Assembly (NCBI RefSeq): GCF_029784155.1
Contig: NC_073692.1
Location: 275,137,413-275,201,412, forward strand
Reading direction: 5' to 3'
DNA: 64,000 bases
DNA from: Uranotaenia lowii
Lineage: Eukaryota; Arthropoda; Insecta; Diptera; Culicidae
The notes under the pieces are model-generated. The model was given only the letters and a program-made list of their open reading frames with translations. It was not told the origin of the DNA and ran no database searches. A program made the position numbers and the translations under genes. Shown piece after piece: positions 12,902 to 23,850 of this stretch (position 1 is the first letter of the stretch; the number at the start of each line of letters is the position of its first letter).

Positions 12902-13037
12902 ATTGGCTTCAGCGCTTCGTCAACGTATGACAAAATTGACAGAGAACATGCAATTCAAGGCCTGCATTTATCTTGATCCGCGATATAATTTTCTTGGGTC
13001 CAAAAGAATGACGTTTCAGGACAAAGAAGCTGCGCAG
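12902..13037 (+). pseudogene. hAT transposase exon remnant
   Basis: The open segment is preceded by an acceptor-like CTTCTAG (ending 12901) and followed by a donor-like CAG/GTAAAA (13038 on). Translation includes 'FKACIYLDPRYNFLG', matching the 'aLDPRfK'-type block in the C-terminal half of hAT transposases, just ahead of the dimerisation domain (family knowledge). No other convincing transposase block was found within the flanking TIRs, and the dimerisation domain was not located. This is a relic of an intron-containing transposase gene, too short for activity. The match is by eye only, but its position inside TIRs with an 8-bp TSD supports it. Confidence 0.7.
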
Positions 13038-13610
13038 GTAAAAAAATCATAAATTATTTAATAGCTTAATATTTATTTTTTCTCATATTAACCTCATTTC
13101 AAAATGTTATATGTTGTCGATGAGTTTATTTGAATTAGGCCACAATGAACCGTGTAAAATCTATGCTAATTGCGGGAAACCGTGTAAAAAACTGAGGTCT
13201 CGAGTCTCATGTCTCATTTCTAAGGTCTCAGGCCTCATGTCTCTAACCTTCACAGCTTTAGAGCTTAGATCCTCCTACCTTTGAAAAATTTTAAGTGTTT
13301 TTCATTGAAAAGGACTTAAAAAAATTACTACAAGATACCGTGTTGACTGCGAAAACTGCGTAAAACTGTACTGATTCCGGAAAATCGTGTAAAAAACTGT
13401 GCAAAAAATTTCTGTGTACTTCACTACCTTCAACTAAGTGCATAACCGACCGAGAATGCTAGCAAGTAACTAATGAAATACTAGTATATGAGTTTTTGGA
13501 TTTCCTTTGATTGAGCTTGTTGAATTTTTTTTTCTGCTATTTTTAATTCGTCATTATTATCTGCTCATAAGCTGAAAATTATATTAGAGAAATAGCGATT
13601 CTTTCTTATC

Positions 13611-14002
13611 TAATGTTGTCCGATTTCCCGGTTTTATTCGGGTTTGCCTGGACATTCAATACAAAATTTTGAAACAGTCCGGGCCGGCCCGGTTGCCTGG
13701 ATTTCATTGAAAAATGCCCGGATTTTGCCCGGTTATATTCACTTTATTTGGAAAATCAAAATAACAAACTCCTCCAAAATGGAATTTATTGAGAAAAAAT
13801 AATCAAGAAAGGTGTTTTTGATCTTAAAGTACGATTCAAAAACTGTCGATAAGTTCTGATGAACAAAAAAGTTTTTTTGCCCAGATAATGCTCGGATTTA
13901 TGGACATTTTTAAAATTATTTGCCCGGATTTTGCTAGGTTTTTATTTAAAATTGCCCGGTTTGTCCGGCTCGGAAACGCGTCAAGCGAAAAAACTAGATA
14001 TC
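13611..14002 (+). mobile_element. TAAGG-terminus hAT-type MITE, copy 1
   Basis: Starts TAATGTTGTCCGATTT, a decayed form of the family terminus, and carries repeated GCCCGG-containing words typical of the five copies in this window. The right end is degraded and the boundary is approximate. Nested in the 5.0-kb hAT-like element. Confidence 0.65.
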
Positions 14003-14926
14003 TTGCATTTGGTCCGCAATGAATTAACATTGAAATTCTTAATTATCTTAATGGTTTTCCCTCGCTTTCAAAACTTCATCGCACGGTTAATGCCTCCTTT
14101 TTTCTGCCATGACATGAAATTTGAAATTCCAAACTTATATAACTTCCTCAATTTGAACTTCGGAAGAAACTTGAAAATAACAAAGGGAATACAATTAAGA
14201 TGCCGAAGTAGCACATTTCTAGATTGGACTTGTAATTTTTTTATTCTTCCGCCACCCCATACATCTTTTTAGGATGCGGAGGAACTTTTTATCCTTCGGA
14301 TAATTAATTAAATCAATATTTTTTCTATCTGTTACTGGGCCAGATTGCATCCTTTCGAAACTCTATATACAAATTTGCCAAATTTGACGTTGTTTAACAT
14401 CAGAAAGGACAATCTTCAATTCACAAATTATATACATCGTTTAAATTTACAACATTGTAAATTATTTTCAAGAAATTGTTATGAAAACTTTGAAAAATCG
14501 ATTCATTTCATTTGTCCACGCGTTGCATTTGGCGCAATCAACAACCATGTGGAGACAAAATAACGAAACGGAAAACACGACCATCAAGTGTGCAATGCGT
14601 TTTCCAATTTGGTTCACGAACCAGAATCGCGAGGTTCGCGAGGTTTTCTGCCACGGCTCGCTCACGATTTTCTGGCGATCGGATTCCCCTTGAAAAAAAT
14701 CCCCTACAATCACGTGTTTGCTGAGTCGCGAATCTACTGTGGTCAGAACTTTTGTGAACTACGCGCGGTTTTGTTTCTTGGCTGCTCCGATTTGAATACG
14801 ATTTGTTTAGTCCTTGGTTGCGATACGTAAAAACCATAGTGATCAAAGTTACCCCTAAACTCGAAATCTGGGTTTGTAACAAACATATAATTATAACCAC
14901 TAATGTCGTTTGAACTTACTGCAATC

Positions 14927-15478
14927 CCCAGCAAACATAACATCGCATAAGAAATGTCAACTCAACTCGTTAACAATGTTAATGCGAATCGTAATTCCTA
15001 CCAAACCAAGTAAATGATCGTAAAAATGGTTAGTTAAAGTCTACCGACTCGTATATGACAAAAGTCCGCCATGTTTGCAAATTTGTCTCCCGCGTGCGAG
15101 ATTCAAATGAGAAAACAACCTTGTTGTTCTCTTTGCGATAAGCAGTGCAACCAGATTTCTAAAAATCAGAGGGTCCATTTGGATAAACTGGCCAATGAGA
15201 GGAGCAGCAAATATTGTCGCTGGCAACGGTTTGCATGCATTGAGAGCAGAACTTGCGCTCTCTCGCATACTGTCAGGATGTACGGTAAAAGGTGTTGTAT
15301 ATCGTCCACTTTTTACAACACTTATCGCATAAGCAAGAAGTTAAAAATATGTATGTATATTGCCTCCACTTTAGTACGTAAATGCTGTTTTTTCGAGTTA
15401 TATAAGATGATTTTATAATGTATATGGAACGTATAGCAAAGTTTGTTGAGGAATATACCTACAAAAATGTTTGCTGGG
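14927..15478 (+). mobile_element. CCCAGC-terminus element, copy 2
   Basis: Ends CCCAGCAAACAT and its exact inverse ATGTTTGCTGGG, flanked by a 2-bp duplication TC (14925-14926, 15479-15480). Removing it joins the two sides of the split outer MITE. Length 552 bp, non-coding. The copy at 4952-5442 is in reverse orientation. Confidence 0.85.
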
Positions 15479-15528
15479 TCAATGATCATGTTTTATAATC
15501 CTCACTTTAGTAAGTGCTTGGTTTGAAG

Positions 15529-18066
15529 CAATACCTGAAAATTTACCTTTATGTATGTATGTATGTATGTAGATAATCCACCATGGGGGCACGGATTCAC
15601 CGCAGTTTCGCCAACGTATGCGCTAAATTGCATTCTTTAGATTATAAGTTCGGCCAATCTTCAATGCAAATTAGCACATACCCGACACCATGGCTTCGTG
15701 TGAACTGTCATGTAATGAATGAATTTCGTGTATGTGTATGTCTTATTTGTAGAACGAGCAAACAGTTTCGCAACCGTATAAAATTCATAACATTCTCAGT
15801 GCTATGAATCTTCGACAGGTATTCCGCATACGTGTAGATACCTGCCCAGCTGGCAACTGATTGAACGTTCTTATATCATATAATCAATAAATGAAATAGT
15901 TATACAACAGAATAATCTCACCTTTAAACCCAACTTACCTCAAGAGACACTAAGCTTACCTTTAGCTGTAACCGACCTTAATCAGTATCATAGCCATATT
16001 TATTTCCATCTAAAATAAACAATTTTTGAAGTATTAAAAAATTGTGAAGCAAAATATTTGAAACAAAATACCGAAAATGGTAGATTCATTTTAATGCATG
16101 TATGTATGTAGATAATCCACCATGGGTGAACGGATTCACCGCAGTTTCGCCAACGTATGCGCTGAATTGCATTCTTTAGATAACTAGTTCGGCAGATCTT
16201 ACCTCTAGACACTCCAAGCTTACCTGTAGCTGTATCAGTTACCGTCCTTATTAAATATCATATAAATATTTGTTTCCACCTGATCTAAAATAAATTTTGT
16301 TATATTACGAAGCATCACCCTACAATGCACTACAATCACCCTAATGCAATAAAGGTAAAAAAATGGAATTATGGTCTATACAGTTGTACTGCAAAAAACT
16401 CCAACACGGGAAAGCCAATTAAAACCTTTCATTCACCTATTTTCCAAAAAAAAAATCCCCTACGAAATACATACATTCATATATAAAGCAACGTTAGAAC
16501 AGGTTAGAAGGTACATGAGGTAGAACTGACCACCTGACGGCTAAAAACCTGTACAAAAACATGTTAAATGCTTGATTATAATTTTGGCTTATGGAAAATA
16601 TCCGCAAAATATTAAAAATCATTCAAAGAAAAAATCATATTCTGAGAACAACAGTTAGAAAAACCGATAGTATCAACGTCACAAACCACTATGGGTGATA
16701 AAAGGAACTTTGTTTTTCAATATTTCCCATGGGACGTATACACTTTGGCTAATAGATTAAAAAAATGTTGTTTTGAAGGAGTAAATCAAATTTAAAAAGC
16801 CTTTTACAGAAAAACTAATAACAAAAAAAGTTACTTTTACAATTGATAATGTTATGTATCTAGCTATCCCAAAACTATGGTGTTAAGGTTCAAAATTGAG
16901 AATAAAAAGATAAACATTAAGAAAGAAGAAAAATTATTAAAATTTGTCCGTGATATGACATCTCCAAAATATCTAGTTTCAATCATAACAAGCTGAGTTG
17001 TTCAAAGAAATTAAAAAAAAATCTGCCCGCTTGTATGGAAATATCCCATAGTGCAACTGTAACATGAACGACACCCGTAAAATTGTTAGGTATCCGGTTG
17101 AAATGATTTGAAGAAAAAAAATCAAGGATTGCTTTGATTGATTCTGGTTTTGTTGCCTCTAATAAATTTGTCCAGTCATTCCCTCTCGCTCAACCGCTCT
17201 AAGATTCCCATTCTAGTGAGCGAAAAGGACAAACAGTATACTTTACAGGCCACCATGTGAAAGCGCAAGGCCGTTTGCGTACTCATACCCTACGCAAAGC
17301 GCATAAGAAAAAAAAGTTATGACGTTGAAATTGATAGAGGAAAAGAGATAGTAGAGCGAACAGCAAACATGTTGGTGCATGTCTCGATAATTTAATGATG
17401 TTCAAATATGTCTCAAACTAAATTAATTTAGCTCTAAAATTGTTCACGATATATTCACTTCATTATCGAAAAACATTAAGAAACTGACATATTGCAAAGT
17501 TAGTAAAATAGAAAAAAAAAACGCGCATTAGAACGCTCTCACCCGTTTTGGTCCTCCCGTTTGATATCTTTGCTTGCGTGCCTATGGTGAAAACTGAATG
17601 AAAAAAAAAACCCCGCCCGGTCGGAATCATATTTCACAAGCGCATTGCTACAGCTGCATCACCGAGCTCTTCTTGCTGCGCACAAAAAACTAAACACAAG
17701 AAAGAATCCGACTGGAATCTATGTTATTTCACTTAGCGGTTACCAGACATTTTCGAATAAGTTTAACAAATTCACATAATTTCAAACCAACTTTTAGAAA
17801 CCATCACTCCAGACACACCACATAAAACGCCATTACTCGATTTTTACTTTTTTACACTCATTTTAGTAACTGAGCATACAAACATGATGCTTAATCTCTA
17901 ATTTTTCCACATATCGCCAATTCTATCGGAAAACAATATATAACCAACACTTAACGGAAACAAATGCAGAAAACGCGAAACACCGACAGGAGCCCGGAGA
18001 AAAGGAAAAAAACAACCGCACGCGGTGAGAGCTCGATACTACCAATACCTGAAAATTTACCTTTAT
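15529..18066. other. 2.5-kb segment bounded by an exact 24-bp direct repeat
   Basis: A 24-bp word beginning CAATACCTGAAAATTTACC occurs at 15529-15552 and again at 18043-18066. Inside, a block of about 90 bp starting GTAGATAATCCACCATGGG (near 15569 and 16107) and a second block (near 15920-16015 and 16195-16290) occur twice in direct orientation. (TATG)n tracts precede each copy. No gene recognised. The rest (16.3-18.0 kb) shows no structure I can name. Confidence 0.6.
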
Positions 18067-18118
18067 ATAAATAAATCGTTTAAACCATTGACCTCTATTT
18101 AAAAGTCCTTATGAAAGT

Positions 18119-18968
18119 CGAAAAAGTGAGATTCTCGAAACAATAATACAAATCATCTCTAAACCGAAAAACCCTCGGATACCAAATTTCACTTCATTCC
18201 GACCGTCCGTTTATACGTGATAGTGTTACAAAGAAAACGCCTCCATTTTTATATATAAGATGTGAAGAAGAGGTAAATTTGTATGGGGACCCCTCTTCCA
18301 TAAAAAGTGAGATTCTTGAAAGTATTATACAAACCATCTCTGATCCGAAAAACCCTCGGATACCAAATTTCATTTCATTCCGACCGTCCGTTTATACGTA
18401 ATGGTGTTTCAAAGAAAACGCATCCATTTTTATATATAAGATTCTTTATAGGGATGGTCTTATCTTATCTGTGGCTTCTACCGTTTTTGAGATATTAAAA
18501 AAACAAAAACAGTTTTTTTTTGCCAAAAATTGTCAAATTTTCAAAAAAGCGGGTGCTACCATTTGGGGAGGGTGGTCCGATTCCCTCAAAACTTTGGATT
18601 TTTCTTATTTACATTATAATAAGTCACTCTACTGATTTAGAGCGAAATCGAAGAGGGTCGTTGCATTTTCATGGTCACTTGGTATGGAATGACCCAAATG
18701 TTTTATTTCATCTACACGTCCTCAACTGCATCGTGCTCGTGAATCGATTTTTGTTAAAATCGTAACAAAATTGTTCGGGTTGTGTCCCATTTAATGTTGA
18801 TTTTGCATGGGGACCCCCCTTCAATAAAAAGTGAGATTCTTGAAATTATTATACAAACCATCTCCGACCCAAAAAAACCCTCGGATACCAAATTTAACTT
18901 CATTCCGACCGACAAATTATACGTGATGGTGTTACAAAGAAAACGCCTCCATTTTTATATAAAAGATT
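18119..18968 (+). repeat. Three direct copies of a repeat of about 140 bp
   Basis: Units near 18119-18266, 18302-18452 and 18826-18968 share AAAAAGTGAGATTCT, a central CCCTCGGATACCAAATTT and an ending near CATTTTTATATA. The last two are preceded by TATGGGGACCCC-like words. The AT-rich 'TTTTTATATATAAGAT' ending resembles 3' ends of some RTE-type LINEs (weak family resemblance). They may be 3' UTR repeats of an unidentified element. Confidence 0.7.
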
Positions 18969-18974
18969 CGTCAA

Positions 18975-19259
18975 AAGTTCGGTCCGGCTCGGTTGCCCGG
19001 AATTATTCACTTCATTTGCCAAAACAAACAAAATAAAAACAAATTGTGTTGTTAAATTTTTTATTTATGTATGCTTCCAAATAGAAATTTTTTGAACAAA
19101 TTTTAAAGGAAATAATCGTGAAAAGTTTTTTGAATGCCTGAATAAAAACTGCTGATAAATTATGACGAAAACAAATGCCTGGATTTTGCCAGGTTTTTAG
19201 ATAAAATATCTCGGATTTATCTGGCTCGGGTACGTGCTGGGAAAATTCTGGCAACCTTA
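18975..19259 (+). mobile_element. TAAGG-terminus hAT-type MITE, copy 2 (5'-truncated)
   Basis: Begins within the GCCCGG-rich part and ends TCTGGCAACCTTA at 19259, matching the family's right end. The left terminus is missing. Confidence 0.75.
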
Positions 19260-19261
19260 GT

Positions 19262-19679
19262 ATAAGTGAATAAAAGCAAAATTCGAGAAAACACGCTTCT
19301 AATATTTTATGTTTAATAATTTTCCATATTTTTTCAACAAAAAAAATCTTTTTTCTTTCGAATAAAATAGTATGCAAATAAAACTATAAAAATCTAAGTA
19401 ATCATGAAATATAGTTTGTAATATAAGAATCGTTTGACATCATTAAATCAAAATCAACCATTTTCACTTAAAATACCCTTCTGGATCTGATGGCCTCATA
19501 TAAATTTGAATGAATTTTGATTTAAGCCTTACAACAACATCAAGCTAAAAGCTAATGACTATTTAACGGTCAAAATTTTCATCTTTTCAATAGGTTTTCT
19601 GAAAATTTGCTCAGGGGGGCGTTGAGCTCTGAAATTTTGCAAACGGGGGCGGTGAGTGAATAAAGTTTGAAAACCACTG
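19262..19679. mobile_element. hAT-type element right-end fragment
   Basis: Ends in a sequence whose complement starts CAGTGGTTTTCAAACTTT, a terminus widely seen in hAT elements (family knowledge). The stretch 19262-19500 resembles 47800-48025 inside another hAT-like element. The matching left end was not found. Confidence 0.5.
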
Positions 19680-20565
19680 CTCTAGACCAAAGCTAAACAA
19701 TACCGGAAATTTAGTGTACATTTTTTTTAATGGCCAGTAAGTGCTCTGGTCTTACAACTACTATGAGTTCCTTTAAAGTCAAGTTTGAAATGCAACTTTG
19801 ACGAGGAACGTGAAGTTTCATTCAAAACACTTTGTTGCAATAGCAAGACTCTTTTTTCAACTTGAGAAAAGTCAATTGAAAGCCGTTTTGTTACCTGTAC
19901 AAAAAAAAAATATTGCTTTTAACTTTGAAATTATATTTATCTTTAAATAGATATTTACACGGTTAAAAAACCATAGCAGAAAATTACAGAGCTAGGACAG
20001 CAGTATGATAACAAAATATCAAAATACGATTTAGGAGGAGCATAAACTCTTCAAAACCCTATTAAAATTCTAAAGGTAGAGAAGTTACACATATAAGGTG
20101 AAACAGATATAACTGTCGATATGCGATACAAGTTTTTAACTAAGACTAGGTACAAAAAAAATTGAAAATGTTTGCCTATTCAAAGAATAAAATTTATCTT
20201 TGTTACATAATTTATCGGCCTTATCGGCGAAACCTCCAATTTCAACATACCCGTGGTACCGGCTGGAATGCGAGTAAATTAATCGGAGATCGGGTACCCA
20301 ACTCCGGTGGACGCTTTGGTCGCATGAGACTGAGAAGCTGGCCGCATGCGTGTGTTCCCCAGGTCAGGGGCGGCTCAAACAGCAATTGTCTCTCAGCGAG
20401 CGGCTGAATTTATGAAATGCGTCTTCCGCCAGCTAAGTTCAAGATGGCAGCCCCATCGCGGGATAGGAACCTTAGGCTAACAACCATCTGCTCCCGAATT
20501 ATCAAAGTGTTACGGAATCCGGAACTAGGAACGTTTGAACCCTTTCCAATTTACTGAAAAAGCTA

Positions 20566-23500
20566 GCCGCCTCAAGCTAGAAATTCTGGGACTAAGAGAA
20601 GTTCGTCGTCCTAACACTGGAGAACACAAGACACGGCCGGGTAAGTCCTGCTTTACTCTGACATACGAGGAGAACAAGCTACTCGGGAACGAGGAGTTGG
20701 TTTCCTATTAAGCCCCCGGGCCCATGCGGCCCTCTTTAGACGGGAACCGATAAACGAAAGAATAATCGTAGCCAGATTTAGAACACGGGTTAGAAACCTT
20801 ATAATGGTCCAGTGTCATGCGCCAACGTTGCCGATTTACATGAGAATGGGAAGTTTTACGTCAACTGAACAACGTGGTTGAGAAAATTCCAAAAGGTGAC
20901 ATTCAAATCTATTTAAGCGACTTCAACGAAAAGATTGGTTCCGAATATCAGGACCTTGAGCGCATCATGGGACGCCATGTCCTAGGACGGATGAGCGAAA
21001 ACGGAAAGCTGTTTGTAGAATTTTGTGGCATGGTGATCGGTGGATCGCTCCCCCCTTCGACCAGCACATAAGGTAACTTGGGTATCCCGAGATGGCCGAA
21101 CAGAAAATCAAATTGACCACATCTGCATCTGACGAAAGTGGAGAAGGAGCCATTTTGACGTCCGCAACAAACGTAGCGCAGACATTGCACCTGACCATCA
21201 CCTCGTCCTTGGCGAGATACGACTAAGAGCTGCGCTTATCCAACGGCGCGAGGAGAAAGTCGGGTGTCGATACGACGTCCGCCGATTGGAGAATCCAAAG
21301 GTGGAAAGGGCATACGTTGAACAGCTAGTATCCTGAGCCTCGGAATTGCTGACAGACGAAACAGTCAAAGAACAGAAAGTGTGGAATCAAGAATGCCTTT
21401 ATTACGACGAGCCATGGTACTCTCGGTAAAGTTTGTGGAAGAAGAAGTAAATGCATGTCAGATGAAACTTGAAGGATGGTCGATGATCGGAAAAAGGCGA
21501 ACGTCGGAATAGAGCAGGCATGTACCGGGTCAGCCAAAGCAGCCGCCCGCTTACGATATGCGCAGCTGGAAAAGGCAGTTGAACGAGCAAGTAGACGAGA
21601 CAAGAGAGCCTGGACAAACTCCCTATCCCTAGTCTAAGAGGGAGAAAGAGTTGCCTCAAATGGAGATATCCGATTACTTTCTGACATTTCTCGCCGCCTC
21701 AGTGGTGCAAAGACTAATTCTAGGATGCCGCTGAAAGACCGAGCAGGTCAGTTATTGACTGATCGAACAGATCAGCTCAAACGATGGACTGAGCACTTCG
21801 AACAACTCTTCCGAGTCTCGAAAAGCGATGGCCAACAGAACCCGCATCTCGAAGCGCCAACAGTAAGTCGCATTAATGACATCAACTCGGAAGCGCCCTC
21901 GCTGGCTGAAAAAGAAGCTACAATCAAAACCATGAAATCCAACAAAGCGCCTGAGATCGATTGCATCCCTGCTGAAATGCTGAAACCGATCCTGCCTTGT
22001 CAGCACAAATCCTGCACCGTGTTTTCGCTGACATCTGGGATACTCCCAGCGGACTGGATGCAGGGTATCTTGGTACCTGGTAGAACATGGTAACTGGCGA
22101 GGCATAACGTTGATCAGTACAACCCTCAAAGTATTCTGCGAAGTGATCCTGAACAGGATCCAGCAGAAAAAAGACGCTATACTACCCTCGCTACCTATTT
22201 AGACGGCAACAAACTGGATTCCTATCCGGACGATCATGTGTGGATCACATCACATCGACGCTACCAATCATACTGGAACAAATCAACGAAATCCTGGACT
22301 CTCTTCTGTTGTTGTTCGTTGGTTTCGAAAAAGCATTTGGCCGACTAAACCACGAAAACATCTGGGCTACTCTTAGACGACGAGGAGTCCCAGCGAAACT
22401 AGTCCATCCCAACTGTGTGAATCCAGGACCGAGGAATAGCCCAACGCACTGCAGTAGTGAGCACACGTCTTACCTAGACGACCAGCTGCACACGAAAGAG
22501 CACCACACGCGAAAAGTAGTGGTTGCAAGTTACCTATAAATATACATACGTATATTAGAAATGTGCCGATCGCGACGCTATATACCGTGCCTTGGCACGC
22601 GAGGGGCGTGGGTGCATTCTGCATGAAATAACGAGACAGAACTCCTACTGTGTAACGGCAATATCGTTTGCTCTGATGCTTTAACACGACGTGCTGATTT
22701 TGCCAAATATGTGCGCTGCGCAGCCAAACATTCGAACGGCTCGACATTTGTCGTAGCCGTGTATCGTCAGCATTTCAAACACCAACAAGTTTAGTTGGTG
22801 GGAGTTCATATTCCCGTTTGATATAGTGGTGAGCCCGTTGCTACACTTGATGATCAAAACGCTTTCTGGTGCGGCAATCATGCTTAAAGCCAAACATCAT
22901 CGAAGCACAGTACGAGGCACTTTCGTGCAAGGTCTTGCACGACGGTGTCTTGTCCGACCCAATCTTGGTAACTGTTGGAGTGAGAAAAGTATGCATTTGT
23001 TCACCGCTGCTTTTTCTCAGAGTAATGGATGAGATCTTGACTGGATTGATTGACTGTAGACCGAACTGAGGATTGCCGTGGAATCCTTCAACTTTGGAGC
23101 AGCTGAATAAAGACTGCGGAGCAAAGACAACAGGACATGCAGAGCAAACTTGATAACCTCACAAAACAGCTCCTAGGCAGCAGATCTCAAAGTCAATGTT
23201 TGGAAAGACCAAGTCGATGGAAATCAACACAGAATATCGTGCCAATTTCGTGGTAGCTGGGCATCAAGTTGAGAAAGTGGAGCAGTATCCTGGTAGCCAG
23301 ATAACGCCTGATGGTGGTACCAGGAAGGGCGTCGAAACCCGTATCAGAAAGGCTCGATTTGCATTTGCGAGTCTACTTAACATCTGGCGGTCACGTCAGA
23401 TCTCTCTACGAACGAAAATCCGAACCTACAGCTCAAACGTCAAATCTGTATTGCCGTACGGGTGTGAAATTTGGTGCACGTATGTGGTGACGACGCGAAA

Positions 23501-23850
23501 ACTGCAAGTATTTGTAAATCGCTGCCTGCGGAGTATCATCCACGCTTGGTGGCCTGGCAACTGGATCTCAAACGTGGAACTTCATCGCCGGTGTCACCAA
23601 AGGGCGCTAGAAATTGAGATTCGGTAACATAAGTGGAGATGGATTGGTTATACTGCGAAAAGATGAGAACAAGATTTACAGAGTAACGCTTGAATGGAAT
23701 CCAGAGGGACATCGAAGGATAGGCAGACCAAGAAACTTGTAGCGGCGAAGCCTAGCCGCGTAAATCCGAACTGTCGACGAGCATCTTGACTGGGACCAAG
23801 TGAAGACGCTGGCTCCGGATCGTCAACAGTGGAGTGAAATTTACACGACA
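20566..23850 (+). pseudogene. RTE-like endonuclease-reverse transcriptase relic
   Basis: Endonuclease pieces: 'LEILGLREVRRPNTGEH' near 20575-20625, 'ERIMGRHVLGRMSENGKLF' near 20961-21015, then in another frame 'RTENQIDHICI' near 21099-21131 and 'DIAPDHHLVLGEIRL' near 21178-21225. RT pieces: 'MKSNKAPEIDCIPAEMLK' near 21933, 'FVGFEKAFGRLNHENIW' near 22316-22365, 'CKVLHDGVLSDPI' near 22926, and after a gap 'QITPDGGTRKGVETRIRKA' near 23300-23355, running to a C-terminus near 23850. At least four frame changes and several stops are present. The catalytic ADD motif expected near 23100-23130 is missing, apparently deleted. The product would be inactive even if reading were continuous. It is an old copy. 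Confidence 0.8.
22411..22890. other. Unidentified insertion of about 480 bp inside the RTE-like RT
   Basis: RT homology stops after '...RRRGVPAKLV' (about 22402) and resumes at '...IIEAQYEALSCKV' (about 22896). A short CATC word occurs at both junctions. It contains a perfect 7-bp stem (CACCAAC / GTTGGTG, 22780-22800) with a 7-nt loop. No terminal inverted repeats or ORF recognised. Confidence 0.55.

Larger units (their letters stand above)
9780..14816. mobile_element. hAT-like DNA transposon, 5.0 kb with nested insertions
   Basis: Ends: CAAGGACTAATAAAATCGT at left, and at right the complement reading CAAGGACTAAACAAATCGT. An exact 8-bp target duplication GTTGCGAT flanks it at 9772-9779 and 14817-14824. 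The CAAGG terminus fits the YARNG terminal rule of hAT elements (family knowledge). Subterminal sequence at both ends is rich in CTCGCTCGTG-like and GGTTCGCGAACC-like words, plausible transposase-binding repeats. A transposase exon remnant lies at 12902-13037. It contains an intact MITE (11314-12262), a second MITE (13611-14002) and an (AAT)n run (10619-10644). Its insertion split the outer MITE, whose flanks rejoin exactly. Confidence 0.88.
8127..15528 (-). mobile_element. Split MITE copy (CCGTAAACTGGGGG family), interrupted by three insertions
   Basis: Four pieces join colinearly into one reverse-oriented copy of the element seen intact at 11314-12262: 8127-8708, 9680-9779, 14817-14926 and 15479 to about 15528. 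The left end CCTAAACTGGGGGG matches the family terminus. Each break coincides with an insertion carrying its own terminal repeats and target duplication. The rightmost 60 bp or so of this copy is not found next to 15528. No coding capacity. Confidence 0.8.
20240..23850 (+). mobile_element. RTE-like non-LTR retrotransposon, heavily decayed
   Basis: A string of frames covers the order endonuclease, linker, RT and C-terminus of an RTE-type LINE, with many stops and frameshifts. The part before about 20560 is assigned only by continuity and higher GC. GC content is distinctly higher than in surrounding DNA. A segment of about 480 bp interrupts the RT. Confidence 0.75.
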
